The notes under the pieces: generated by a model
Seen by the model: only the letters and a program-made list of their open reading frames with translations
What the model was told of the DNA's origin: nothing
Database searches by the model: none
Program-made: the position numbers and the translations under genes
Origin: Cornus controversa
Taxonomy: Eukaryota > Streptophyta > Magnoliopsida > Cornales > Cornaceae
Direction of reading: 5' to 3'
NCBI GenBank assembly: GCA_026545225.1
Contig: CM048848.1
Location: forward strand, 15,303,353-15,367,352
DNA length: 64,000 nucleotides
Shown: positions 35,536 to 48,357 of the stretch, piece by piece
Layout of the letters: each line of letters begins with the position of its first letter
Position numbering within the stretch: the stretch's first letter is position 1

Positions 35536-38133
35536 TGTCACGCCCCAATTTTCATTCTTTAAAATCCAAGGGTGACTTGCACTTATCATTCGTACCCTAA
35601 CCACAATCACTCTTTGATATCACGCACTGATACCATGCTGTCATGCCCCGATTTTCGTTCTCCGAAAATCGAAGGTGAACTTATCCTTTAATCCCTAATG
35701 AACTCTCTTCACTCTTAAATATTACGGAAGCTTAACTCTCTTCTTATACATGGATGTGCTAACTCAACCTCAACCACAACTAGCCTCATGAGCCCCACAT
35801 CAAGCCACACATACATAACCCCTCAATTTTAGAACTCAACCACTTGCATGACTAGAAATTGAAATTGAAACCCTTATCATTGGATAGAGGATTCAAAAAT
35901 ACTCAATTTAAAAAAAAACCACACTCAATTTTGATTTACAATGAAGAAGTTATGCCCGATTAAAGTTTGGGTAAATTTTAGAGCATGCTGTGAATAGTGA
36001 TTTCGATGCATCGAAATAATGATTTCGATGTATCGAAGGTTAGATGCATCGAACAAATATCGCTAAAAAATCACTCACGGGACTTTCGATTTCTCAAAAT
36101 CCTGCAGGTTTTTCAATGCATCTAAATGGACATTTTGATGCATCGAAGTGGGCATTTTGATGTATCGAAGTGCCTAGACTGATGAACCTACAGAAAATCC
36201 TACAACTATGTAATTGGCCATTTCTTTGGCATTCTAAGTCTCTTCTACTATCATAATCATTTCATATAACTCTAAAATCATGCAATAAAGGAACCTACAT
36301 CATTCACAAGAATTAAATCATACTCATGATCAATCACACCCCAAGCATTCATATCCAAGGATTATGCATAGTGGAAACAAAAATCAACATTTTTCTATTC
36401 AACTCCAAAGGTCACATATGCTCCATATATGGTCATTACATTTGAAACTAAAGTGTACCAACATAAATCAAATGTAAATACATTATTTTCTACTTAGTCC
36501 ACATGCCACAAGCCAGTATGAACATCTATCTACATATCAAAAGTCCAAAAATCCAAGGAACTTCAAAAGCCCATCAAGCTAATCATACCTCATCCTCCAT
36601 TGGTGTCTTATCTGAAAAGAGTTTGAAATAAGGGTGAGTACCACGTCGGCTCAGTAGGAATGATCTACCCATCTATACTCTAACTCGGGATCTATGCATA
36701 AATGCATATGAAATCATTACAAATTTATATGACAATTTTTCATGCTTTTTACCCATAAACAATCACATTTTATAAATCATGCGTGATACTTCACATTTCA
36801 ATGTATACATATATATAATAAATTTAACAAGTCACAATTCATATATATATAACTCACACCACATAGCTCTGAAAATTAATTCAATGGGGACTAGCTTATC
36901 ACTCCAATAGTAAGGGTCTCTTCGACACCCAAACTCTGTTTACGCTTCTCGGTTTACTATTTCGATGGATGCGCCATCCGATTGGCCAAGTTTTGGGTCT
37001 TTCACCCTAGGGATCATTGCTCTTATCTTAATTCTCAATGTTGTCACGTCCCAAAAATCTTGCTTTTCACATAGTGTATGTTATCACATAAATGCACATA
37101 TCTCACACAATACAATACATTTCATCAAATCAATTCATTTTTTTCCTCAACTCAAGCTTGTCACAATGTCATTCCACTCATCTCATGAAAATCATCATAC
37201 TTATGCATTTTTCAAGAAAATCATATCTTTCATGCACAATTCTATATAGAAACTCAGATTTTCACATTTTTATTAAATGAACACAATTTCATCGAAGAGC
37301 ATTCATAGTCTCATTTTCACATATGTAACGTATATAAGCCCTAACTAGCATGTTAGACATATACATATGCATAAATCACACACACATATATATATATATA
37401 TACACACACATACACAAAACCCTAAACTCAAGAAATTTCAAACTATCTTTCATGTCACAATTAAAGGACCTATAGAATTAAAGTAAGGAATAATTACACA
37501 CCCATACCTCAAATATCAAGCTTGGAATCCAAATTTTGAAAATTTCAGCCCTTTTAACTTCACAAATTAAAGACTTTATTTGGTTCAAACCGAAGCCCTT
37601 GGTGTCACCTACGTAGTTCCCTTATTCGGGAACTTCCAAATCACACCCTACTAGTCTGAAATCTAGAAAGAAGGGAGAGAGATGAAGTGGGGGAGTTTAG
37701 AGAGAGAAGGGGATCTGTAAAATGAAATATCCCAGATCCCTTTGGTATTTATCTCACTCCTTATGATGCGAAATGATCATTTTTCCCCCGAGCCACTTAA
37801 CGTACCCTCCCGACCTCCGTTTTCGATTTTGAAAACTCCATTGGTCTTAAAATTACTTTCCTAACACTCTAAACATTCATTTTTTCCATAACCAAAAATT
37901 AAATTTTTCAAATTTTTTTCGAAATTCCCAGACTCACTTAACCTCATCCTAGGGCTCCCGTTGACCAAAAAGTCAAACTTTGCTAAAAGTCCCCAAAACT
38001 TTTCAAAACCCTAATACAACTCTCCAAACATGTTCCCCACAATAAAAATATGTTAAATATCATTTAAAATGCACTTAAAGTAATAAATGATGAAAAAAAT
38101 GAAAATCGGCCAAAATTGGGCACGGTCTCTACA
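35536..38133 (-). repeat. 5' LTR of the 27.9-38.1 kb chromovirus
   Basis: Begins TGTCACGCCCC and ends GGTCTCTACA. As in the other LTR, the first 103 bases are tandemly duplicated: a second copy starts at 35639. A palindrome cassette lies at 36001-36171. The TTACC duplication follows at 38134. Confidence 0.92.
36001..36171. promoter_or_regulatory. palindrome cassette (GATGCATC type) in the 5' LTR
   Basis: Repeats of TTCGATGCATCGAA and variants lie in two groups, with a linker containing CCTGCAGGTTTTTC at about 36101. It corresponds to the cassette in the other LTR, with several base changes. Confidence 0.6.
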
Positions 38134-39360
38134 TTACCTTTACCGGAATACCTCGTCGTTTTACCGAATGGATTCCACCACCTCAATTGCCTTCTCCACC
38201 CTCACTATGCATTTTCCAATAAATGAAGATGGATTCAATATACTCATTGTAGTGTATATAAACAATTCATAGCAATGTAACATTAATTATCATACTTGTA
38301 CATTTTTCACGTAGTCATTATACCCTCTCACATTGAGCATATTTCACAAAATGCACATTTCATATCACTTAAATGGACAATTAATTACGTTTCACATTTA
38401 AACATGCTTCCAAGAAATTCTATCAAATACATAAGTGTCATGTTCATATATATACATGTTTCACATAATTACTTCACAATTCAATCCCAACATGCTTATA
38501 TAATCATCTAAGGGAATTATAAATATGTTTTCACATAATTACTTCATAATTCAATCCCAATATGCTTATATAATCATCTAAGGAAATTATAAACATGTTT
38601 TCACATCTTTTAGCATAGATAACACATTTAATGGCATAATTGAGCATACTTTAATATTAAAAAATATCTAATTATACTCACATAACCAATTGGTTGCCTT
38701 AACAACCACCCCAGATTCTATAGGTTAGGCATTCATAACTCAATTTGAAAAATCTTCCAAATGAATTTTTTTCAATTATCTCAAAAACCAACTTTCTCCA
38801 AAATTTATTCCAGACAGATCAAACTTGTGCCCTCAACGCGTAGACCGTTTCTCTCTTCTTCGGTGAACTCTAATTATGGACCTATGTTCCTCAAAATCAA
38901 TGGAGAAGGGAAGAAGATGTTGCTATATATAGATATATGTATATTGCACCATTCAGCTAATTAAGAATGAGAACTGAGGGCGGGATATTCTCTCTTACTG
39001 TTTATAGAATTTTAACCTACACTTATTTACAATAATGCCGCTACCTTTTTGAGTTTCGTAACTCCGATTGACACAAAATCGATTCTGTAGTGTGTCAAAT
39101 ATTTTATTTAACTTACCCCCCAAATTTGGATTCATTCCAACATTTTCAGATTTTTTGGGCCCACGGGGCCCCAATCCCGGGTCAACTGGACCCGAAAAAG
39201 TTAACATTTTTTAAACGCTTCGAAAACTTTTCCAAACTTTAAATAAGTCCCCTAAACATGTATTTTATATTTAAAGCTCATATATAATTATTTAAAGAAT
39301 TAATATGACAATAAATGAAAATAAAAGAAAATCGGCCAAAAATGGTCATGATTTTTTACA
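38134..39360 (-). repeat. chromovirus LTR fragment (inner piece)
   Basis: Continues the LTR broken at 27888 and ends TTTTTTACA next to the purine tract of the coding part that follows. It holds a tandem duplication with a period of 70 bases at about 38459-38600 (CACATAATTACTTC...). No gene is present. Confidence 0.8.
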
Positions 39361-41994
39361 ACCTACCTAACTTAAAAGAATTTCATCTCTGAAATCAGTC
39401 CATACCTGAAGGAAAAAAGTCTGGATTCTTAGAACAAACTTCCTGCTTTCGCTCCTGAGTAGTATCCTCAACATTGTGATTGTGCCATAAAACATTGACC
39501 AATGGGATGGTCTTACCCCTTAGAACTTGCTTTTTAGAATCAAAAATCCGAATCGGTCTCTCCTCATAGGTGACATCCTCATCGACCTCAATGTCTACCG
39601 AACTTAGAACATGTGATGGGTAAGGATCATATTTCCTTAACATCAAAACATGGAATACGCTGTGAACCTTTTTCCAACTGTGGTGGCAAAGCCAATCCAT
39701 AGGTCACCTCTCCGACATACTTAAGGATCTCAAATGGTCCAATGTATCTAGACGACAATTGTCGCTCTGCCCAAAATGCATCAATCCTTTTCGTGACGAC
39801 ACCTTTAAAAACACATGGTCTCCTATCTCAGAGGATAATGGTCTCCTCCTCCGATTGACATAGCTCTTTTGTCGACTCTAAGATATTAACAATCGTTGTC
39901 TAATCAACTTGATCTTTTCAGTAGTCTCATGCATAATATATGGCCCTAAGACTGCGGTCTCACCCAGCTCAGTTCAACAAACTGGAGATCTCAATATTGA
40001 CCTGATAACTGTTGTTGTACACAAACTTCACAAGTGGTAAATGGTCCTCCCAACCATCGCCAAAATCAAGAATACAAGCACGAAGCATATCCCCTAATAT
40101 GTGTATAGTACGCTTTGACTGTCCATCAGTCTGAGGATGAAATGTTATGCTAAAATGCAATTCAGTGTCCAACACCATCTGAAATCCCTGTCAGAATCTT
40201 GAAGTAAACCGTGGATCCCTATCCGATACAATGAATACTGGAACCCCATGAAATCTCACAATTTGCTCTATATATTGCTTACTGAGCCTCCTCACACCAT
40301 CATTCAATCTCATAGGCAAAAAGTGAGCTGTTTTGGTCAATCTATCCACGACGACCCAAATTGTATCATTGCCCCTGTTCGATCTAGGAAGACTCGTCAC
40401 AAAGTCCATGGTAATATGCTCCCATTTCCATTCCACCACTGTTAATGGTTGTAATAACCCAATTGGCTTTTGATGTTCTACTTTGACATGCTGACAAGTA
40501 AGGTATCTCACCACAAACTGTGCTACATCCTTCTTCATACCTCGCCACCAATATTGGTGTCTCACATTGTGGTACATTTTTGTTCCACCAAGATAAACTG
40601 CAAAACAAGAATGATGAAATTTTTGTAATACATCATCATGACACCCAAAATGAACCACCATCAATCCTCTGAATCGTAGACCCCTATTGGAATGCAAGGT
40701 CTAATTTCTCACTGTCGTACCACCATTAATCTGTGAGTAAATAGCCTCCAACTCACTATCCCTCTTTTGTGTCTCAATCACCTTGCTCACAAGCATAGGT
40801 TGAGCTACCAAGTTAAACAATGTAGCTGGCTCACTATCATCACTGAAATGTAATACCAACTCTGAAAAATCTTCCATCATTTTCTATTCCCGGATGGCTA
40901 TGCTAGCTAGAGCTCCGAGAGACTTTCTGCTCAACGCATCTACAACTACATTTGCTTTCCCCAGATGGTATTGCAAATCAAAATTGTAATCCTCTATATA
41001 CTTAACCCATCGCCTTTGTCTCATGTTCAAGTCATTTGGAGAGAAAAGGTACTTAAGACTTTTGTGATCCGAATACACCTCGAATCTTTCTCTATACAAG
41101 TAGTGTCTCCACCCTTTCAAGGCGAAGATCACAACTGCTAACTCCAGATCATGTGTAGGATAGTTATGCTCGCGAGTCTTTAATTATCTAGACCTGTAAG
41201 CAACTACTCCGTCACATATTGTATCAACACACACCCTAGTCCACTTTTCGAAGCATTACAATAGATCACATACCTTAAACCACGCTCGGATATCACCAAA
41301 ATAGGAGTTATAGTTAACTGCTTCTTCAATTCAAGAAAGGCCAACTCACATGCTTCGTCCCACACAAACTTCACACCTTTACGAGTGAGTTGTGTCATAG
41401 GAGCTACAATACTAGAGAAATCCTTCACAAACCTTCTATAGTAGCCCGCTAAACCAAGAAAACTCTAAATATCGAAGACACTCTTCGGACTCTCCCAACT
41501 CATCACGGCCTCAATCTTAGATGGATTAACTGAAACTCTACCTCTGGAAACAACATGCCCAAGAAATTTCACCTCTTGGAGTCAAAATTCACACTTCTCA
41601 TACTTAGCATACAATCGGTGCTCTCTAAGGATTTGCAAAATAGTCCTCAAATGTAACTCATGTTCCTCCTCCGAAGATAAGTACAAAAGTATGTCATCCA
41701 CAAACGCTACCACAAAAGTATCAAGGTACTCATAAAATATGTGGTTCATCAGATCCATAAATACCGTAGGTATATTAGTCAAACCGAATGGTATTACAAG
41801 GAATTCATAGTGTCTATATAGAAAGCTATTTTGTGGATATCCTCATCATTCACCCTCAATTGATAATAACCCGACCTTAAATCAATTTTTGAGAAGTAGT
41901 GAGCTTCCTTCAATCTATCAAATAGGTTATCTATCCTCGGCAACTGATACTTGTTCTTGATTGTCACATGATTCAACTTTCGGTAATCAATGGA
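39361..41994 (-). pseudogene. older chromovirus: RT, RNase H, integrase and chromodomain-like end
   Basis: The minus-strand order continues from 54278. The RT part at 41582-41976 has an intact FVDD box, RNase H follows at 40884-41428, integrase at 39969-40697 (HPQTDGQSKRT at about 40130), and the chromodomain-proximal end at 39395-39700 (RKYDPYPSHVL). The polypurine tract is at 39361-39376. Stops and frameshifts separate the parts. The RT is cut at 41994 by the Athila-like insertion, and its N-terminal half lies at 54278-54552. Confidence 0.92.
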
Positions 41995-43056
41995 TGATTC
42001 GTGTGTGAGTGTGACTCAAAAAGTATATCAATTAATATTTTTCACACTTCGCAATAGAACGAATTCCTTGCAGAATAGGGCTATCGAAAGGGGTATCGTA
42101 CCTCAGGGATTATGGTCTGATGAGTTGGAATACGGAATTAATTCTAATTAAATTTATAAGAAAAGAATTTTAATTTTTAAACTAAATTAATTAAAAAGTA
42201 AAATAAAATAAAGCAAAGGTAAATAAGATAATGAAGATAATAAGAGAGAAATCTAGGGTGTTTGACTTCACCACTAACTCCACAATCAATGGTCAATTGA
42301 ATCAACTATAGGGAATTACATCATGCATAAGTGGTGTCGGTGGCTACAAGCTCACCTTCATCCGTCAAGAAGATAACATATGATTAAGGCTAAGCCATGG
42401 ACTATCTTCGATTGGCATGGGCCATCTGCCTAACTACTCTAATCTAGGGTGCAGTATGGTTCATCTTCTCTAGGCATAATCCATCAAAGCTCATAACAAT
42501 ATATTCAGTGATTACCATTGTGTAATAATCTCTCTCATGATCACAGAAAACAAGAGAGATTGAGTTCAATAACAACAACTAAATATCTAAGACAAGATAA
42601 ATCATTGAGATTGAATTTACAAGACTTTTATTGCTTAATTCTATAATAAGAATCCTCTGAATTACACAATCTATGCATGTATATAAAGGTCCCCAACAAT
42701 TAAAACAATCAAACCATTGATGCTTTGTTAGGGCTACATCAAAATCCTAGTGGATGAACTAGCCGCTCATGGTAGAAGAAGAAGCTTCAACTGTTGAAGA
42801 AGAAGACATCATCTTTCTGAATTATGCGTATGACTTCGTTCTCCAATGGCTCTGCAAATATGTTTCTGTTCTCTTCTCAGCCCTCTCAGACTCTCCAAGC
42901 TCTCTCTCTAATCTCCTCTCTCCTCAGCCTCTTATTCTTCACTTTATTCCCCAAGAGAATACACTAAAACAAAGTAAAATCACAAAATAATCTATCACTA
43001 AGAGAATAAAATACATAAGTTAAGAGGCTAGAATGCGTAACATTCAACACCTATCA
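41995..43056 (-). repeat. 3' LTR of the Athila-like element, internally deleted
   Basis: Matches 52769-54277 at both ends but lacks about 450 bases. After the GAATACAC sequence at about 42955-42965 it jumps to the AAAACAAAGTAAAATCAC stretch that in the 5' LTR lies near 54185. A TATA-like TTATATACATGC on the minus strand lies near 42675. Confidence 0.93.
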
Positions 43057-44722
43057 CACCCCCAAACTTACATATTGCTAGTCCCTTAGCAATAGAATAA
43101 AAGAAAACTAAAACAAAAGAAACTAATAAATACTAACTAAACTACCCAACTCCACTTTCGTGGGAGAAACGATTGTATTTAGCATATGCAACAAGCCTTT
43201 AAACCCCTAGGTTCCCCCTAGTGGACGAGTATAGTCTCGTGAGGGTTTCCAGAAATGTTACCCACAAACATTCAAAATTCTGTTTCAACATTAATTCAAG
43301 AAGAAGATTACAATACATAGTTACAAACTTGCATTCAAGAATAATTTTAAACTTTCAAATTCTACAATTCAAACCAATGGTCCCCATGCATAATTCACAT
43401 CAACATATATCAAAGTAATCAACTCTAGCTCCCTCGTGTAAAGTGAACTAGCAATCATCTTATGTAGCATAACCAAGCTCTGAATATATTAAGGCACATA
43501 CCCCTTCAACTCACTAGCTCCCCTTATTGAAATCATACTTCCAAACATGAATACATGACTTTTTCATCATTTTTTTCAATTCTCTTTTTTTTTTTCTCAT
43601 TGCTTTAGTGGTTGTGCAATGTCTTGATCTATTAAGCTTTCTGAAAGATCCATGTAGCAAGCTTTCAGTCAGTGGCTCCCAAACCAGATGGCTTTAGGGC
43701 ACTAGGCTTTAAGATACCCTAGAGACCTAATTACTCGAATCAATCAGGCTACAAATCAAGACAACCAATGCTAATCTTTTCTCACCCTTTCACTTTTGAC
43801 GCGAACACTCCGTGCTTCCTGAGGCATAGAGGCCCGGTTACTCATGAAAAAGATCAAATTGATTTGCTTATTCAACACTTTTTTTCTTCTTTTTTTTTTC
43901 ACTTCTTTTCTTTCTTTTTTCATTGAAGTCAAATAAACACATCATCGGTACTCATTCTCAAGAGATACTAATTAATATCAAGCATTTGTAACTCAATAAC
44001 TCAAAATCAAAGTTTATACCCCATAAGACTATGCTAGTGTGTCTGTGCATGTAAGGAAACTAAAATTAATCACCCCAAAACATGTTAAAGCAAACCAAGA
44101 TTAAAACCACATAATTTAAACCATAGTTTCCAAAAATTTAAAACATACTCAAAAATTGCAAGTTATGCACCTACATAAGGTATTAATCCCTTGAATCATG
44201 TAAAAACATTCTATCTAAAAATAAAAAAAAATTAAAATAAAATAAACTAAGAAAATAAAATAAAATAAAATTCTAATACAAGAAGAATTTCACACAAATT
44301 TCCCCCATATGCAATAAAGCACAAAAATAGGCATCACCTCACCCCCAAACTTAAACTGTACATTGTCCTCAATGTACACCCAATTAAAGCATAGAGAAGT
44401 GTAAGAACGATGTTACCAGAAATCCGGAGTAGTGGAAAGAAAATAGAGTACATCATTAGCATGAAGGCAATGCAAGCACACCCCCAAACTTGGATGTTAA
44501 AACCTGTCAAAACAAATTACTATACCCCAAAGATCAAGTGAAAATAGTATGGGTGAAAATAAATATGAAAGAGAAAATTCCTAAAAAAAAAATAAAATAT
44601 TTTTTTCCATTTTTCATATATATATATATTTTTTATAATAAAAATCTAACTACAAAAAGAAAAATAAAAAGAAAAATAAAAACTAAAAATAAAATAAAAT
44701 ACAAAAGATGGTTACCTTCCTG
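43057..44722 (-). other. 3' non-coding region of the Athila-like element
   Basis: Starts with a purine tract on the minus strand (GTTTGGGGGTG, 43057-43067) next to the 3' LTR. The remainder is AT-rich with A/T runs at about 44220-44280 and 44580-44700 and no coding sequence. No integrase remnant was found. Confidence 0.75.
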
Positions 44723-45946
44723 TCAAGGGTGTGGTGGTGACTGAGCATCCGGATCCAAGTTTGCTTGACGCATCAGTGCACGCATCATCCTCCTCATCTC
44801 TAGTTGCTCTTGGCGAGTGTCACGAAAGTGATCCGCCATCTCAGTTCTCATTGCACCAAACTGTGTGGATACCTCTGTCTGTAGGGTACCAAACTGGGCT
44901 GTCAACCCAGCAATCTGTCCCTCTAAATATTGATAATCATGGCCACCAGCCTGTGCATGCACCTCCTCTTCCTCAGCCTCCATCTCCTCTGGATCTTCCA
45001 CCGGTGGTGGTATATCTATATTCTCTCCTCCCTGGGCCAAACGAGATACCTCACCAGGCGCCGCTATGACTCTCTGATGCATATGTGATCGGCTCAAATT
45101 CCAGTCATGCGTGCCATAATGAAGATCACGTGGAAAGGCAAGCTCGTCCTCATGGACTGCATACCCCTGTGTCACAAGCAGTTGGTGAATAATAGTAGGG
45201 AATGGAAACTCCCAGTCACTTGCACTGTCTGGTGCCTTGGCTACAACCTTGGAATAGAACTTCTCCATTTGGCCCCAGACAATCTGTGGGAATGACAGCC
45301 AATGCCCAAAATATATGGCATATAAGGCTCTGAGGAACTCTTGACGTCTCTCAGTTTTATGTCCAATTGGACATACATTCTTGAGTAGAACTGCGTCAAG
45401 GAACCATAAATGATTTGGCATTGAAGACTTGGAAGCTGCATTCCTTTTCGGCCCGAAAAATTGGTTGGCACACAAACGTGCAACCACATTACCCACTGAC
45501 AACTCGTCGGGTAGAGGAGTATAGATATGAGATAAATCATCTGGGCACTCATGAGGACAACCCATGGCAATGGCAATGGATGACATGTCCACCCGAACTA
45601 TTGTTCCATCTACGGAAGAAGTAAGCACATCCCGCTCATCAGGTGTTGGCATTAAGTTCTGATAAAATACCTTGACAAGCCTCGGGTAAATAGTAGATGA
45701 AAGTGGAACAAAAATGGATGCCGACCGATGACGACGGATGTCAGAAATCCTCCATCGTGTCTCGGGAAACATACCATAAAGTTCGGCTATGTCAAACGTG
45801 GTTTCAGAGTTCAACGCCCTTGGATGCCATCTCTCTTGAATACCTTCTCGGCGAGATCATGAAGAACCTATGGTCGGATCATGCCTCGTTCGGCGAGGAT
45901 TATGGGAACTTGAAGCACCTTGGTGACTTGCTCTATTTGGTGCCAT
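44723..45946 (-). pseudogene. accessory 3' ORF of the Athila-like element (plant transposon protein type)
   Basis: Starts MAPNRASHQGASSS at 45946 and is 407 codons long with one internal stop (TGA, 45857-45859). After the stop the frame stays open for 378 codons. An unknown globular part (about 45-290) with FYQNLMP and CPIGHKTERRQEFL is followed by an acidic stretch (EEMEAEEEEVHAQ) and a coiled-coil-like tail (QFGTLQTEVSTQFGAMRTEM). From memory it resembles the putative plant transposon protein domain seen as an extra ORF in LTR elements; its function is not known. A similar, shorter ORF occurs at 60444-61496 in a copia-type element. It might have its own promoter (46356-46363). Confidence 0.75.
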
Positions 45947-46355
45947 AGAAGTAGAAAAAGTGTGGTTGAGGAATTAAATCGAACACTTGGCGTGTACAAT
46001 TAATTTGTAACCTTCAACCTTCTTTTTTCGGCAATTTTTCCACCCAAATTGAACAAGTGAATGCACCAAATTGATCCCCCAAACTTGGTCTTCAAAAGCC
46101 CTCAAAAAGAATTGAACAATTTCTTCAAAGAAAATCTTCACTTACTTTCATGTTGAACTTGAAAAAGTGAGAACTTCCTTTGAGAACTAGTGATTTTTGA
46201 TCCAATTTGATGTTGAAGTTGATGATGATCAATGTTGAATTCTTGTTTAATACTCACCAATTGAAGAAAATAATCTTTCGGATGATGTAGGACTTGAATT
46301 GGGGTTCAAAGAGGCTTAGGATGCATGGAGTAGCTTTAGAATTGGAGAAGGAGTC

Positions 46356-46363
46356 TTTATATA
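46356..46363 (-). promoter_or_regulatory. TATA-like box upstream of the accessory ORF
   Basis: On the minus strand this is TATATAAA followed by GACTCCTTCTCCAA, about 410 bases before the ATG of the accessory ORF and 30-70 bases after the palindrome cassette. The plus-strand copy has TTTATAAAGG at the same place (26698). An internal promoter is an inference. Confidence 0.5.
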
Positions 46364-46394
46364 GAAGATAGTCTCGGCCAGCCCACAAAACACC

Positions 46395-46436
46395 TTGGGC
46401 GATCGATCCCCCCAAGGATGGGCGATCGATCACCCA
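46395..46436. promoter_or_regulatory. palindrome cassette (GATCGATC type), second half
   Basis: Two palindromes, each centred on GATCGATC with C/G runs outside, lie 10-12 bases apart. The first pair of the cassette is at 47993-48032, separated from this one only by the later solo LTR. Confidence 0.6.
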
Positions 46437-46475
46437 CCCGCTGGTGGGGATCCTTGAAAAAAATACATGGGGCGA

Positions 46476-47992
46476 TGATTCGTGTGTGAGTGTGACTCAA
46501 AAAGTATATCAATTAAAAATTTCCACACTTTGCAATAGAACGAATTCCTTGCAGAATAGGGCTATCGAAAGGGGTATCGTACCTCAGGGATTATGGTCTG
46601 ATGAGTTGGAATACGGAATTAATTCTAATTAAATTTATAAGAAAAGAATTCTGATTTTTAAACTAATTAAAAAGATAAAATAAAATAAATCAAAGTAAAC
46701 AAGATAGTGAAGATAATATGAGAGAAATTTAGGGTGTTTGACTTCACCACTAACTCCACAATCAATGGTCAATTGAATCAACTATAGGGAATTACATCAT
46801 GCATAAGTGGTGTTGGTGGCTACAAGCTCACCTTCATCCGTCAAGAAGATAACATATGATTAAGGCTAAGCCATGGACTATCTTCGATTGGCATGGGCCA
46901 TCTGCCTAACTACTCTAATCTAGGGTGCAGTATGGTTCATCCTCTCTAGGCATAATCCATCAAAGCTCATAACAATATATTCAGTGATTGTCATTGTGTA
47001 ATAATCTCTCTCATGATCACAGAAAATAAGAGAGATTGAGTTCAATAACAACAACTAAATATCTAAGACAAGATAAGAAATCATTGAGATTGAATTTACA
47101 AGACTTTTATTGCTCAATTTTATAATAAGAATCCTCTGAATTACACAATCTATGCATGTATATAAAGGTCCCCAATAATTAAAACAATCAAACCATTGAT
47201 GCTTTGTTAGGGCTACATCAAAACCCTAGTGGATGAACTAGCCGCTCATGGTAGAAGAAGAAGCTTCAACTGTTGAGGAAGAAGACATCATCTTTCTGAA
47301 TTCTGCGTATGACTTCGTTCTCCAATGGCTCTGCAATATGTTTCTGTTCTCTTCTCAGCCCTCTCAGACTCTCCAATCTCTCTGTGTAAGCTCGTAAAAA
47401 ACTCTCAACTCTGCCTCCAAGTCTTCACTTTATTCCCCAAGAGAATACACCAAAGTCCTAATCCAATTAGGAATAAATTAGGGTTTCCCGCAGCACTAAT
47501 CAGGTGGGTTTTTCCTGCTGACTTCGGCCCGACTTTTGACCCACTAGAAGTCCGATTTACGGAATTTTCGTGAAATACAAAAGTGTGCAGAATCAAATTT
47601 CGTTCGACCACACCTCAAAAATAATGTCGATTTGAGGCTCAAAAATAAGACTTCTGGTCCATTTTCCAAAACGGGATTAAGACTGTATTATGCGCAGATT
47701 TGGGCTTCAGGCCCGAAACCTTCTTAAGCAGTTGTAATTCTCTTGGACCTCTTTCTTGGGCTGATTTGAGTTGAAATAAATGGTTGAGTGAATCTCCTTG
47801 ATGTAGGTTTCATCTCACCATCTTGGATGTCTTCTTTAAAAGCTCAAAAGCTTGGTTTTAACTGAAATAATCATTAAGGCCCTGAAAATACAGAAAACAC
47901 TAAAACGAAGTAAAATAACAAAATAATCTATCATTAAGAGAATAAAATACATAAGTTAAGAGGCTAGAATGCGTAACATTCAACGCCGATCA
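46476..47992 (-). repeat. solo LTR of the same Athila-like family
   Basis: A complete 1,517-base LTR (TGAT...AATCA on the minus strand) with no internal sequence attached, flanked by a perfect GGCGA duplication (46471-46475 and 47993-47997). It is therefore a later insertion that lost its internal region by LTR-LTR recombination. It sits between pol and the accessory ORF of the host element. Confidence 0.93.
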
Positions 47993-48120
47993 GGCGATCG
48001 ATCCCCCTTGGCTGGGGCGATCGATCCCCCCCTGGATGCCTGTTGGACCCTCCATCGCCCAAGGTTGATCGAGACTTGATATTTTTGAGTCTCCATCGCC
48101 CAAGGTCGACCGAGAGCACT
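47993..48120. promoter_or_regulatory. palindrome cassette (GATCGATC type), first half
   Basis: Two GGCGATCGATCCCCC-type palindromes lie at 47993-48032, followed by two weaker relatives (ATCGCCCAAGGTTGATCGAG and ATCGCCCAAGGTCGACCGAG) at 48053-48113. Comparable repeats occur in the plus-strand copy at 26480-26530. Confidence 0.55.
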
Positions 48121-48357
48121 ATTTTTCACCCGTCTTGAGTCCAAATACCTCGGTATACCTCTTGGCATCCTCCGGAAGCAACTTATACATCAAAAACTCA
48201 AAGAAAAATCATTAAAACGCAACTAGAATTGAAGAAAAACTTAAGAAAATTAAAACTAAAAATTAAAATCAAAGAAAACTAAAGGAAATAAAGTATATAA
48301 ATACATACAGAACCTACAATTTATTGTCCGTAGGAGATGATTGACTCTCCGAAGGGA

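Larger units (their letters stand above)
27889..38133 (-). mobile_element. chromovirus-type gypsy retrotransposon with 2.6 kb LTRs
   Basis: A 10.2 kb minus-strand element flanked by TTACC on both sides (27884-27888 and 38134-38138). Its LTRs (27889-30470 and 35536-38133) match along their length. The primer site is TGGTATTAGAGC, one base off the initiator-Met type, and a purine tract lies inside the 3' LTR. Domain order is gag, protease, RT, RNase H, integrase, chromodomain-like end, as in Tekay/Del chromoviruses. The coding part is heavily decayed. It inserted into the LTR of an older relative. Confidence 0.93.

Noticed and set aside
27992..38133. Chromovirus boundary set at 27992, where a clean TGTCACGCCC starts
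   Set aside because: The TTACC duplication only matches when the element starts at 27889; the clean TG belongs to an internal tandem copy of the LTR end.
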